Shown: piece by piece, positions 24,540-34,977 of the stretch
Numbering within the stretch: the stretch's first letter is position 1
Layout of the letters: each line of letters begins with the position of its first letter
Origin: Eutreptiella sp. 'Long Island Sound 2002'
Taxonomy: Eukaryota; Euglenozoa; Euglenophyceae; Eutreptiales; Eutreptiaceae
Reading direction: 5' to 3'
DNA: 64,000 nt
NCBI GenBank assembly: GCA_964036045.1
Contig: OZ038379.1
Span: forward strand, 82,112,562-82,176,561
The notes under the pieces: generated by a model
What the model was told of the DNA's origin: nothing
Database searches by the model: none
Seen by the model: only the letters and a program-made list of their open reading frames with translations
Made by a program: the position numbers and the translations under genes

Positions 24540-26650
24540 TGTACTGTGCGGAGGGGGGGGGGGGTAGTGTGTTGTGGTCACATCACGTGCCCTGTGGAGT
24601 GCTGTGTTGCCATGTGGTGTGGTCGGCTGTCATGTGGTGTTGTCCGGTGTCATGTGGTGTGGTGTGGTGTGCTGGGGTATCGTGCGATAGGGTTGCTTGT
24701 CTGTTTGGTTGAATGGTGTGTTGTTTGCTTGGTAGGTTGGGTTGTTTGGCAGCTTGGGTTGTTTGTTGGGTGTTTGGCTCGTTGGGGCACGGTGTGTGGT
24801 GTGTGCACCCTGTGGTGTTAGGTGCCGATGCTGTTGTGTGCTTTGTGATGTCTTGTTTGTGTGTACCATGTAACTACTACCATTTCAAGGGAGGGGGGGG
24901 TTTCGATAAGCAGTTCCTATTTTTGTTCTAGCGGCATTCTAGGGAGGCGTTCTAGCGGTGATCTAGCGGCGTTCTAGCCGTCTGTTGTAGTGTGTGATCT
25001 CCTGTGGTGTGTTGGACTGGGCGGGGGGGGGGGGTAGTGTGTTGTGGTCACATGACGTGCCCTGTGGTGTGATGTGTTGTCATGTGGTGTGGTCGGCTGT
25101 CATGTGGTGTGGTCGAGTATCATGTGGTGTGGTGTGGTGTGGTGGGGTATCCTGCGATAGGGTTGCTTGTCTGTTTGGTTGAAGGGTGTGTTGTTTGCTT
25201 GGCAGGTTGGGTTGTTTGGCAACTTGAGTTGTTTGTTGGGTGTTTGGCTAGTTGGGGCATGCTGTGTGGTGTGTGCCCCCTTTGGTTTTAGATGCCGTAT
25301 GCTGTTGTGTGCTCTATGATGTCGTGTTTGTAGGTACCATGTAACTACTACCATTCCAAGGGAGGGGGGGGGGGCTAATAAGCAGTTACTATTTTTGTTC
25401 TAATGGCGTTCTAGGGAGGCGTTCTAGCGGTGATATAACGGCGTTCCAGCGGCCGCTAGAACGCCGCTAGATGACCGCTAGAACAGTCCCCCCGAACACT
25501 GCGAGAACAAAAATAGTAACTCCTTATCAGCCCCCCCGTCCCGCCCTTGGAATGGCAGCAGTTACATGGTACCCACAGACACGACGTCACAGAGCACACA
25601 ACAGCATACGGCACCTAACACCACAGGGTGCACACACCACACAGCATGCCCCAACCAGCCAAACACCCAACAAACAACCCAAGCTGCCAACCAACCCAAC
25701 CTGCCAAGCAACCAACACACCCTCCAGCCAACCAGACAGGCAACCCTATCGCACGATACCCCCCACACCACACCACACCCTACGACACTCGACCACACCA
25801 CATGACAGCCGACCACACCAAATGACAATACTGTGGTCTCGTAAGGTGTAAAGTGGCGTGGTGTGTTGTGTTGTAGTCTGTTGTGGTCTGTGATGTGCTA
25901 TCGTGTGGTGTAATGTGGGGGGGGGTAGTGTGTTGTGGTCACATGACGGCCCCTATGGTGTGCTGTGTTTTCAGGTGGTGTGGTTGGTGGTGTTGGTTGA
26001 ATGGTGTGTTGGTTGCTTGGCACGTTGGGTTGTTTGGCAGCTTCGGTTATTTGTTGGGTGTTTAGCCGGTCGCGGCATGTTTTGTGGTGTCTGCACCCCG
26101 TGGTGTGTGGTGCTGCATGCTGTTGCGTGCTCTGTGATGTCATGTCTGTGAGTGCACATGTATTTGCGGCCATTCCAAGGGAGGGGGGGGTTGGTAACCA
26201 GTTAATATTTTTGTTCTAGCGCCGTTCGCGGGAACTGTTCTAGCGGTGATCTAGCGACGCTCAAGGGGCCGCTAGAGCGTCGCTAGATCACCGCTAGAAC
26301 GCCTCCCTAGAACGCCGCTAGAACAAAAATATTAAACGCTTACCGGCCCCCCGCCACCCTTGGAATGGCAGCAAATGCATGTGTACTCACAGACATGACA
26401 GCACAGAGCACACAACAGCATACAGCACCACACAGCATGCCGCTGCCGGCTAAACACCCAACAAATAACCGAAGATGCCAAACAACCCAACCCGCCAAGC
26501 AACCAACACACCATTCAACCAACCCCACCAACCACACCACATGCAAACAAAGCACACCACAGGGCACGTCATGTGACCACAACACACTACCCCCCCACAC
26601 AGTACAACACACCACATCCAATCACAAACTACAGCAGACGGCTGCACCAC
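24540..26650. repeat. E2n core: alternating inverted GT-rich blocks
   Basis: Five related blocks of roughly 300-390 bp. Those at about 24,546-24,930, 25,000-25,400 and 25,850-26,215 read GTGTGTTGTGGTCACATGA then GGTTGGGTTGTTTGGCA. Those at about 25,540-25,830 and 26,340-26,640 are the reverse complement. They meet at CTAGAACGCCGCTAG palindromes. Reading frames on both strands here are low-complexity artefacts. Confidence 0.8.
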
Positions 26651-26829
26651 ACCACACCACACCACATGACACGCGACCACAGCACATGACACCAGACCAC
26701 AGCACATGACACCGCAACACACCACAACACGCCTCATCAGACCACAACACAACACACCACGCCGCTACACAGTACATCACACCATAGCAAATCACACACC
26801 ACAACAGACTACAACACAGCGCACCACAC

Positions 26830-27166
26830 CTCTTTACACCTTACGAGACGACAGTACACCACAACACTGCACAGCGTTGCATGGCATACCTGCAACTTCA
26901 AAAGTGCATTTCGTCAGTCCAATAGCAGAAAAATCGAATAAAAATGCACCTGTGAAAAAAAGAAAAGAACACCCTCCCTGACCCCTGAGTTCAACCCCCC
27001 CCCCCAAGGTAGTTCTCAAGCCCCCCCCCCCTGAAAAATGTTTGACAAAAGCCAAGCGCCCCCCCCCCCCCTCCAACCAAGGGCTTGAAGGGAGGGCAGC
27101 CCCACAGTGCCCGTGCCTGCGTCAAAATGTGTATATGCATGTGTGTGTGTGTGTGTGTGTGTGTGA
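26830..27166. repeat. E2n inverted arm, right
   Basis: Reverse complement of 24,120-24,480, ending in a GT tract (27,139-27,166) that mirrors the left CA tract. Confidence 0.9.
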
Positions 27167-27284
27167 TAATTTGTTTTTTGTGTTCCACCCAGGCTATTAT
27201 ACCGTTCTAGTTTTGATCTAATCCAGGCTAGAACATCTAGGCTAGAGTGTTCTAGCCTAGAACGAGATTGGGTGTTCTAGCGTG

Positions 27285-28534
27285 TACCTAGGGTCTTTCC
27301 TGCACGTTATCTTATAGGGGTTTTTTTGGAGTTGGGTGCACCCCGGTCCTTCCGCGTGCTGTCTGAGTACATAACCCGCCGGGGCGACGCCTACACTGCC
27401 CGCACCGGGCTGCCCTTCCCACGGCCCATCCCCACACGGGACCCAATTGACGCAACGTGCAAGGGCTGGGCGGCGCCGAGTTTAGCATAGCCCTGTCCGC
27501 CCTGTACCACCTGCTGCTCCTCAACCCGCAACGGGGGTGCTCTATCCTGTCCGGGTTGCGGGAGTGGGAACGGTCCCGCCGCCTAACGGACACCCGGGCG
27601 GCGAATTCGCCGTGCTAGGCTAGCCTCGGTGAGTTGGGGCGGGAGGGGTGTGCTGACTAGGAGATCTTGCTGTCCAGTTGTGGGCTGAGCGCCCCGAGCC
27701 CGGGCAGCCCCCGCAGCACCTCCCCAGCAAAGCCCCCCTCCCCGCTCAGAAACTCAAACCCCACTACCCTGCCACCCCCCCCCCCCCAACCCGCCCAACC
27801 CAAAAAGCCCCCCACGCACAAGCGCACGTCCTTGGAATTGGGCAGCAGCTCATCGTCGGACCAGGCCGTCCCCCGTGGACATGGGAAGGCAGTGAACGGG
27901 AAGCAGCCGCAGCAGCAAAAGCGGCGCGAGGAATCCCCCTCTTTGGAGGGGGATGAGTCACCTGACCCCCAGCTTGGTGCACAGTTGTATGTGCCCTACA
28001 CCGATGGTGTCTACCCGGGGGTTGTAACCTCGGTTGTGGGGGGGGCGGGGGGAGAGGGTGGGTGGAATACCCAGGGAAAAGGATATCATTCAGGTTGAGA
28101 GGCATCTGTTGTATGCCTCTCATGCTGCAGCAGTGACCCATTGGGAGCAGCAAAAGGCTGCAGCTGCAAGTAAGAAGGCTGGCATGACCAAAAAGAAGCC
28201 TAACCCCAAACCGGATGCTGACCCGCCGGCTGGGCCGGCCCCCAACCCAGCTAAGCCTGAACCCAAGCCTTAGGCAAAGCAGGCCCCTCAGCCCAAGCCC
28301 AAAGCTGCCCCTGGGGCCGCCCCCATGGAGGTTGATGCCCTAGCGCACCCTTCGGCCAAACCGGCAGCCCAACCACCTCCCCAAACCCATGACCAGGCCC
28401 CGTATGGGGGCGAAACCCAGGCCACGGCCCCCCTTTGGGAGGACCCGACAGGCCCCAACCCTGAGGTTTGGGGCGGCAAGAACAAGCAAGGACCAGAGAC
28501 AAAGAAAAGCACTGAAGTGGACAGGACATATTGA
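27285..28534 (+). pseudogene. E2 gene, 3' part, with three in-frame TAG
   Basis: After E2n, coding resumes: YLGSFLHVIL, then LELGAPRSFRVLSEYITRR, then after a one-base shift near 27,470 EFSIALSALYHLLLLNPQRG. The frame then runs to about 28,060 through TAG at 27,616-27,618 and TAG at 27,658-27,660 into a Pro/Ser-rich tail (KPPTHKRTSLELGSSSSSDQ; LYVPYTDGVYPGVV). Another one-base shift in a poly-G tract near 28,040-28,060 leads to EKDIIQVERHLLYASHAAAV, a Lys/Pro/Ala-rich tail with TAG at 28,271-28,273 (PEPKP then AKQAPQPKPK), and a TGA at 28,532-28,534. The low-complexity acidic/basic tail ends GPETKKSTEVDRTY. The family is unknown. Confidence 0.5.
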
Positions 28535-28863
28535 AAATTGACCAAGTTTTGTGTGCGTGTGCATGTGTTCTTAAAACGCGTTCCTAAAATGTGTTCATGA
28601 AACAATCGGCACGTTCATAAAATGAGTTCTGCATTAGGAATGGAATTATGAATGGAGTCATGAACAAGGGAGGATGTTTTCATAATTTGCAAAAACTGGC
28701 AAAAATGGCAATTTTTCCCAAAAAACCCGGTCCACAAAAAAAACTCACCTCGAGGGTGCTGACCCAACCCCCCAAGTTTTGAACAAAAATGGCCCATGGG
28801 TACCCGAGCAAGAGCAAAATGCGTTCATATTTCATAAAACGATTTATGATGAACAAAACTAGC
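28535..28863. other. E2 3' flank, AT-rich, no gene
   Basis: AT-rich sequence with repeated GTTCATGAA/GTTCATAAAA motifs between the end of the E2 gene and the right TIR. Nothing coding is supported. Confidence 0.6.
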
Positions 28864-28883
28864 CTTCATACAGGTACCAAGGA

Positions 28884-29680
28884 GTAGACCCCTCAAGGAT
28901 TCATCTCGGCGCTTATGCACAGTATTCAACGCCTGCGCGGAATGCTTGAGGGGTCTGGGCCCGTGATGGATTCACCGCAGCAGTGGTGCATCGCAGTACA
29001 CCGCTTGCGGCGAATCCTAGCTTGATTGGTGCAGACCCCTCACAGATTCACGGTAGCATTTATACATCGCAGTAGATCACCTACGGTGACTCCTTGCGGG
29101 ATCTACGCCCCTCAGGGATTGACCGCAGCACTTCTCCATCGCAGTGGAACGCCTAAGGTGAATCTCTGAGAGGTGTACACCCCTTAGGGATTCATTGCGG
29201 CACTTATACATCGCATTAAACCACGTGTGCTAGATCCTTGAGGGGTGTACAGCCCTCAAGGACTCACCCCAGCACTTGTAAATCGCAGTAGTCCACCAAC
29301 GGTGTATCCGTGGGGGGTGTACACCCCTGAGCGATTCACCGCAATGCTTATACATCGCATTAGACCAAGTGCGGTGAATCTCTAAGGGGTGTACGCCTCA
29401 CTAGGATTCACCGTAGCACTTACACATCGCAATAGACCACCTTCGGTGGATCCTTGAGGGATGCAGACCTCTCGGAGTTTCATTGTACCGCTTACACATC
29501 GCATTAGACCACCGGTGGCGAATCATTGAGGGGTCTGCATCGCCGAGGGATTCACCGCAGCACTTATATATCGCAATAGACCACTTGCGGTGAATTCGTA
29601 AACGGTATCAACCCCTCAAGGATTCACCGCAACACTTGTACATTACAGTAGACCACCTACGGTGAATCCTTGAGGGATCC
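28884..29680 (+). repeat. 72-bp palindromic satellite, block S3
   Basis: About 11 forward units. The first few continue exactly where S2 stopped, matching the uninterrupted paralogous block at 20,600-20,850. Confidence 0.95.
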
Positions 29681-30236
29681 TCACAACTGGTTTGCGTTGT
29701 GTAGGGATCTGCTACGCATGTCCCCGAATGACTTGTTTCAAGTTCCCCCGTTGCACACGGCCTCGAACCAGGAGGGTGCGGTCTGCTCCTCGGTTCGTCA
29801 GCACCGTCACCTTGTTGCCGTCAGTGTTGCTAACGCTAGGCCTCGGTCGGGGCTGTGTAGCTGCATTGGTGGTTCCGTGCCTGCTTTGGCGAGTTCAAAC
29901 ATCGGTGTTTGATTGTGCAGCACACCTGTCGAAGCTATTTTCGGAGCTGAGGGCGATGTCCCTCCTCCCCCGTGATGTATTGTGGTACATCGGCCTGTTG
30001 GCGTGTGTGTGCGTCTATGGTGTGTATGCGCGAGCCGGTCGGCCCAAGACACATTCGCCCTCCGTGCCACTTCTATGCCGGGGTGTAGTGCACATTCTGT
30101 GGTCTCGTTGTTCCCACACTTTCTCTGCTGCGGTGCCCATCATTCGGGATGACTGCTTTGCGCTGTACTTGCCGTTTGCGGCGTCCCAGATGTTAGTCTG
30201 TGGTCCTGAGTTCTCTCGGGCACCCGCAGGGTCCGC

Positions 30237-30856
30237 TCAAGCATGTTGGGTACACCGGCACAAATGCACAGTTTGCGCTTGACCTCGGGGTGCCACGATA
30301 TCTTTCGCTGCCATGGGATGTTTCGGTGTGTATTTAGAGCAATCCTGCTGACATTTTGACAAATCCCTTGCGTGCAGTGGTCGTATAGCTCTGCTGTGTG
30401 CGGTGTGTTGTGGGGGCTCGTGGTTTGATGTTGTTGCCCCTCTCTCAAGAATGTTCTCTTTCCCCTGCATCCCCCCTTACCCGGGACTGCTTCCCGTTGC
30501 GTTTGAAACGGCCATTGCTGCTCTCTACACTATGCACTCCTCCTCCCCTCTCAAAGGGGGCGCATCTGCCGCATCGGACATCTGAGTCTTGCTCACCGTG
30601 GGCAATAGTCCCACTCCTTGCCGAAAGCCCGTGTGGACTTCACCAACACACGCTGCGTCCCTTTTGCTCGGTTTCTTCACGATCAAGTGGTGGGTTTTCG
30701 GTCTGGCCTGCTCATCGCGGATGTTGATGATGCGCTGCAGGCCTGCTAGCACTCTCATCCTGTGAGGGCATACCCGGTTGTGGACTATTCCCTGAGTGCT
30801 CCGTGGCGTCTGCGCTTGGGGCAATGTATTGGTGGAGGGTTGCCCCCTGTTGCCAC
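30237..30856 (-). pseudogene. E3 gene, 3' part (downstream of E3n)
   Basis: After the insertion site the frame continues from the upstream part (GKVTIRAY then VATGG). If one G is restored to a run of five (near 30,844-30,848) it reads QTPRSTQGIVHNRVCPHRM, LAGLQRIINIRDEQARPKT and VGEVHTGFRQGVGLL. It passes TAG at 30,525-30,527 and TAA at 30,477-30,479 (SSPG then GGMQGKENILERG) and ends TGA at 30,237-30,239 after VHLCRCTQHA. The product is basic and Cys/His-containing near the end. The family is unrecognised. Confidence 0.45.
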
Positions 30857-30861
30857 ATAAG
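30857..30861. repeat. Target-site duplication ATAAG, left of E3n
   Basis: ATAAG directly precedes the E3n left TIR, and the same five bases follow the right TIR at 33,869-33,873. Confidence 0.85.
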
Positions 30862-31194
30862 CTTAGGCGGCTCTATACGCACGTAGACTTCGTTGCTAAA
30901 AGGCACGATTCATGGCGATTTCAACATCCGTTTTTTGCACCCAAAAAAAGCATATCAATTTTTCGGCCAACCCCACGTGGATTTTCATCGTGGGATACAA
31001 CAACCTCGCCTTTTGTTGCTCTTAGAGCTGCACATATACACCCCCGCTTCAGGGCTTGGAATCTTAGCATTTGAACTTTTTTGGCCATGTAGTGCCCAAA
31101 CCTTCTGGTTGTACTTTTTAGGGGGGTCATTGAAAGTCTGTGTCTAGTTGTCTCTATAGGTGAATCCACATTGCACAAAGTTACTCCACGCTTG

Positions 31195-31945
31195 CCCCCC
31201 TCTTGTCAATCGGGTCGTAACGTGTTGTTGTTGTTCTCATAGGCGCTTGTACGATGTATTGAAACGGAACTCTCACATTCATGTACCCAGTATGGGCTAA
31301 AATTTGACTTTCACTACTTTTGAGCACTGCAGTGCCCAAATTTTTAAAAAGTTGGCAAATTTACTCGCTTCAATTCATTGTGGTGCATAGGTTCCTCGAA
31401 GGGCAAGAAAGGCCAACACCTGTGCTTGCGTTGCGTTGGGTGGCATTCATGGTACCAAATATTTTTTGGCTACGGAGAGACAGACAAACCGACAGGCAAG
31501 CAGACAAACAGACAGATAGACACAGAGAGGCATACAGACAGTCCGACAAACACCCTGAGAGACCGACAGACACCCTGAGAGACGGACAGACAGACAGATG
31601 GACACATAGACAGACGGACAGACCGACAGGCAAACAAACAAACAGACAAACAAATAGACACACAGACAGACAACGGACGGACAAATGGACGGACGGAGGG
31701 ATAGACAGAGAGACACATAGATGGACACACGGAAGACAAATAGACATACGAAACAAGACAGACGAACGGATGGACAGGCGGACGGACGGAGAGATAGACA
31801 CACTATCTGTCCTCCTGCTACCACAATGCTGCTCCATCATGCATGTACAGAACCTTGCAAAAAACATTGACAGCGTTCCGCCCATATGATCATGCAAATG
31901 GGCTTTGGGTTCATTTGGGCACTGCAGTTCCCAAAATTTAGGAAA
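31195..31945. repeat. E3n long inverted arm, left, with GACA tract
   Basis: Runs from GTCGTAACGTGTTGTTG through GGTTCCTCGAAGGGCAAG and a GACAGACAGATA-type tract (31,478-31,800) to TTTGGGCACTGCAGTTCCC. All parts recur in reverse complement in 32,640-33,380. Thr-Asp-Arg-Gln or Cys-Leu-Ser-Val repeat frames come from the tetranucleotide tract. Confidence 0.9.
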
Positions 31946-32639
31946 TCAATATTTTGAGGTCTCTAAGATCTTGTCCAGTGCATGCCTCATAGTCCGATCC
32001 CCTATGGCAAGCATTACCGGATCTCGCCACAATTCATGCTAGGTATGTGCAATGTAATCGTCCACATGATCAAATACCCTCCTCTATTCTTCTTCCCCAT
32101 TCGACGGTGATGAAGTACACCCCGTATAAGTGTTGTGCTAGATCTTCAACACTTTGGCACCAATATTCTAGTAGGGGCACTGTCGGTCGATGCAATTTGG
32201 TCGTCTGTGTGTAGAATAATGGTTGACATGATGAATGCCACCCCTCTCTAGAGCACGACCGTGCGCGGTGATGAAGCAGACCTCTATACAATTGTTGTGC
32301 CACTGGTCCAACACTTTCACACACGTTTTTTACCAGGTGCATTGAAGGTAGAGACAAACTTGGTTGTCTGTGCGGAGTCTTGCACCATCTACAGCCATTT
32401 TAGAAATAACAACCACAAATTGTGATGAAACACTCGAAAACACAATTGACTCCGTGTTGGAAGATACCCTATAGACGACCGAATCCGCATCCACCTTCAA
32501 GGCCCCTAGTAAAAAATGCGTGTGAAAGTGTTGGACCAATGGCATAACACTTGTACCTCAGCACCGCGCAACGGTGGTGCACTGGAGAGTGGGGGTGTTC
32601 ATCATATCAACCATTACACTACACACGGACAACCAAACT

Positions 32640-33380
32640 CGGTTTGTAATATTTTGGGAACTGCAGCTCCCAAATGAACTCAAAACCCATTTGCATGATA
32701 TAATCTGGGCGGAAGGAGGTCAATATTCTGTGCGCAACGTTGTGCAGATGCATGAGGGAGCAACCGTGTGGTAGTAGGAGGACAACCATTGTACCTGTCT
32801 CTCCGTCTGTCCATGTGTCCGTCCGTCCGTCTGTCTTGTCTTGTCTGACGGTTGGTCTTCTGTGTTTCTCTCTTTGTGTCTCTCTGTCCCACAGTCCTTC
32901 CGTCCAGTCGTCCGTCCGTCTGTCTGTTGTCTGCCTGTATGTCTGTCTATTTGTCCGTCTGTTTGTTTGCCTGTCGGTCTGTCCGTCCGTGTATGTGTCT
33001 ATCTGTTCGTCCGTTTGTCGAGGTGTCCATCGGACTGTCTCTCTGTCTATCTGTCTGTTTGTCTGCTTGCGTGTCGGTTTGTCTGTCTCTCCGTAGCCAA
33101 AAAATATTTGGTACCATGAATGCCACCCAACGCAACGCAAGCATGCACAAGCGTTGGCCTTTCTTGCCCTTCGAGGAACCTATGCACCACAATGAATTGA
33201 AGCGAGTAAATTTGCCAACTTTTTAAAAATTTGGGCACTGCAGTGCTCAAAAGTAGTGAAAGTCAAATTTTAGCCCATACGGGGTACATGAATGTGAGAG
33301 TTCCGTTTCAATACATCGTACAAGGGCCTATGAGAACAACAACAACACATTACGACCCATTTCACAATAGGGTCGCAAGC
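32640..33380. repeat. E3n long inverted arm, right, with TGTC tract
   Basis: Reverse complement of 31,195-31,945; tetranucleotide tract at about 32,796-33,090. The loop 31,946-32,639 holds smaller repeats, including CGGTGATGAAG then GTGTTG, seen near 32,105, 32,270 and inverted near 32,570. Confidence 0.9.
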
Positions 33381-33868
33381 TTGGTGTAACCTTCTGCTTT
33401 GTTTTGGGCGCGGACTGCACACTGCCATGTGTCTTGTGTCACACAAGTGTGAGACTGGTGCCCTTTTTCATGTTTTCGTAATTTTGGGCGCTGCAGTGCC
33501 CAAATTCATCCACTCGCCTTTTTTCTACCCCTCTTGCGCCATTTCTTTTGCAGGCATTGTTGCCCTCATTTATTATTGCATTGGCTGCAACGGCGGCGCC
33601 TCCATTGCTTGTTGGCTGCAGTGGTGGATTGGATTTTTCTTTGGATGGACACTGCACTGCCCAAATTTGAAGGGGATACATGACTTTTGACTGGCACATG
33701 TTGTACCCCCTACACACAGTCATTTTTGATAATTCACAGGTTTTTGGGGGTGTTCCCTGCAAAGCACAATTGTGCAATTTTTCAAAGTGGTTTTTCAGCC
33801 CCCGTTTTGGGGTGGTACCCATTTGGGAACTGTGGCAATTTTGCTACGTGCGTATAGAGCCGCCTAAG

Positions 33869-33873
33869 ATAAG
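33869..33873. repeat. Target-site duplication ATAAG, right of E3n
   Basis: Direct repeat of 30,857-30,861. Confidence 0.85.
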
Positions 33874-34855
33874 CCCGGATCGTGACTTTTCCCATCCCTT
33901 TTGCTTTAAGAAATGTTGGGGATGGGGTATTCCTGTGTGTTACCACTGTGTCTTGGCCCCCCTGGCAGCTATGCACGGCTTTGGGGTGCTGCTCTAGTGT
34001 CTGCATGCTGAAGACCAAGGAGTTGTCTGGGAGTCTCCTGTTGTTGCCCGGTCCACGAAATGCTGGGCTGATCACCTTGGCTCGGGTACATGAGTCGGTG
34101 GCCTCCAGTAAGACGTTTTTGGTTGCTGTGAATGTGTGTATCACGTGGTTTGGCATCCTGTTTGTCAGGGATGCTCGGCGACGTACAGGCCTTGTCAGTT
34201 TGCGCCGGGCGCAGATGATGGCAGCATACCTGGAGGGTGTGGAGTCGATCTTGTGTAGCTCACCACGATGCGCATGGGGCCTCTTGCGTTGTCCATTGTT
34301 CTCTCGCCATCGGGCCCGGGGTGCCCCAGGGTGGCAGTATACCCTAGGCATGGCCATCATCCATTTAATGTCTCCCTCAAGGGATGGGTTCGTAAGTGAG
34401 TCCCTCGCGTTTTCAGTGGCGCTTGTTCCGCTGGAGCGGCCCATGCCCCAATCGGAGTACAAGGTCACACCGGCTGTTGGCCCTGTCATCTTTGCGTGGC
34501 CCGTGGTGCACATTTGCGAATTTAGCCCTGCCGGTCTGCCCTACCCTGCATCCGTTGCTGGGACTCATCCTCGGTCCCCACCTCATGAGTGCTAGGCGAT
34601 CCTCGGTATCCTTGAAACGTGCCTGTTGGTGTATCCTGCCTCCCCGACGTGCTCGATTCTGTCTTCCGTGTTGCAGGTAATAAGTGCAGATGAGTGGTCC
34701 ACAGACGGCTCATTCGACGACCTGGGCACTTCCACCTTGCAGGTTGACTTATCCGACTCCTCGGCCGAGTCCTCACAGGATGCCTTCTCGCAAGAGGAAG
34801 GTGGGTCCGACCTGGATGGTTTCTTGTTCGTGTCTTCTTGTACCGCGTGCCTCAT
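33874..34855 (-). pseudogene. E3 gene, 5' part (upstream of E3n)
   Basis: The gene seems to start at 34,855 with MRHAVQEDTNKKPSRSD and an acidic Ser-rich N-terminus (ASCEDSAEESDK). This frame passes TAG at 34,592-34,594 and two TGA, so a shift or intron is likely between 34,600 and 34,515. From 34,513 a clean frame of over 200 codons follows: YSDWGMGRSSGTSATE, LEGDIKWMMAMPRVYCHPG, HAHRGELHKIDSTPSRYAA, FRGPGNNRRLPDNSLVFSMQ and GKVTIRAY, where E3n interrupts it. Codon use is even and Cys/His/Arg-rich. I do not recognise the family; a transposase is plausible by context. The opposite-strand frame is also open over much of this span but reads less like protein. Confidence 0.5.
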
Positions 34856-34977
34856 GATGTAGCTTGGTGTTCGCGGGCGTTAAGGGCTAGCTATCGGTAA
34901 GAGTCGTCGGCAGGCACGTGTGGCGGCATAAGCCACTGCAATGGCCCCCCTAAAGATAGCCAACCCATCCATCTATC

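Larger units (their letters stand above)
23725..27284. mobile_element. E2n: foldback TIR element nested in the E2 gene
   Basis: CACGCTAGAACACCCAATCT at 23,725 is matched in reverse complement ending at 27,284, and the TIR continues with CGTTCTAG motifs. Subterminal and internal GTTCTAGCGGCGTTCTAG-type repeats occur near 23,945-24,010, 24,925-24,980, 25,397-25,505 and 26,213-26,320. The interior is GT/CA-biased, in alternating inverted blocks, with no credible coding region. I read it as a non-autonomous element. Flanking bases GGTG and TACC do not form an obvious target duplication. Confidence 0.7.
23404..28876 (+). mobile_element. E2: TIR element in satellite, itself carrying E2n
   Basis: TACCTGTATGAAG starts the left end (23,404) and its reverse complement ends the right (28,876). 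Inverted similarity continues about 50 bp with GTTCAT and ATATGAACG. Flanking satellite matches a continuous unit at about 20,480-20,850 almost base for base, with the insertion falling at the palindrome centre after CTTCAGAGCT. This gives an uninterrupted paralogous site. No clear target-site duplication was found. Without E2n the element is about 1.9 kb with one plus-strand gene. Confidence 0.75.
30862..33868. mobile_element. E3n: 3,007-bp foldback element inside the E3 gene
   Basis: A perfect 25-bp TIR begins CTTAGGCGGCTCTATACG (30,862-30,886) and is repeated inverted at 33,844-33,868. It is flanked by the 5-bp direct repeat ATAAG. The interior is dominated by inverted arms of about 740 bp, each holding a GACA-type tetranucleotide tract, and by copies of a CTGCAG-centred palindrome. 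No credible coding region is present, so it is probably non-autonomous. The 5-bp duplication and palindromic interior recall foldback or Mutator-like elements, but I cannot assign a superfamily. Confidence 0.85.
29690..34970 (-). mobile_element. E3: insertion in satellite carrying one minus-strand gene and E3n
   Basis: Non-satellite sequence replaces the array between a unit broken after CTTGAGGGATCC and a unit resuming at CTCAAGGGGTGTACACCC. I could not find TIRs at these ends, so the element class is uncertain. Removing E3n and one copy of its target duplication leaves about 2.2 kb with a single minus-strand gene. The stretch 29,690-30,236 has competing weak frames on both strands, and I support no gene there. 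Confidence 0.6.

Noticed and set aside
24384-26981. Cys/Val/Gly-rich and His/Thr/Pro-rich frames in E2n
   Set aside because: Low-complexity GT/CA DNA; the frames appear on both strands of the inverted blocks.
23404-28876. Target-site duplications for E1 and E2
   Set aside because: Flanking bases were compared at both ends and no identical 2-9 bp direct repeat was convincing.
31320-33140. TDRQTDRQ and CLSVCLSV repeat proteins
   Set aside because: Translation of the GACA/TGTC microsatellite tracts in E3n, seen in multiple frames.
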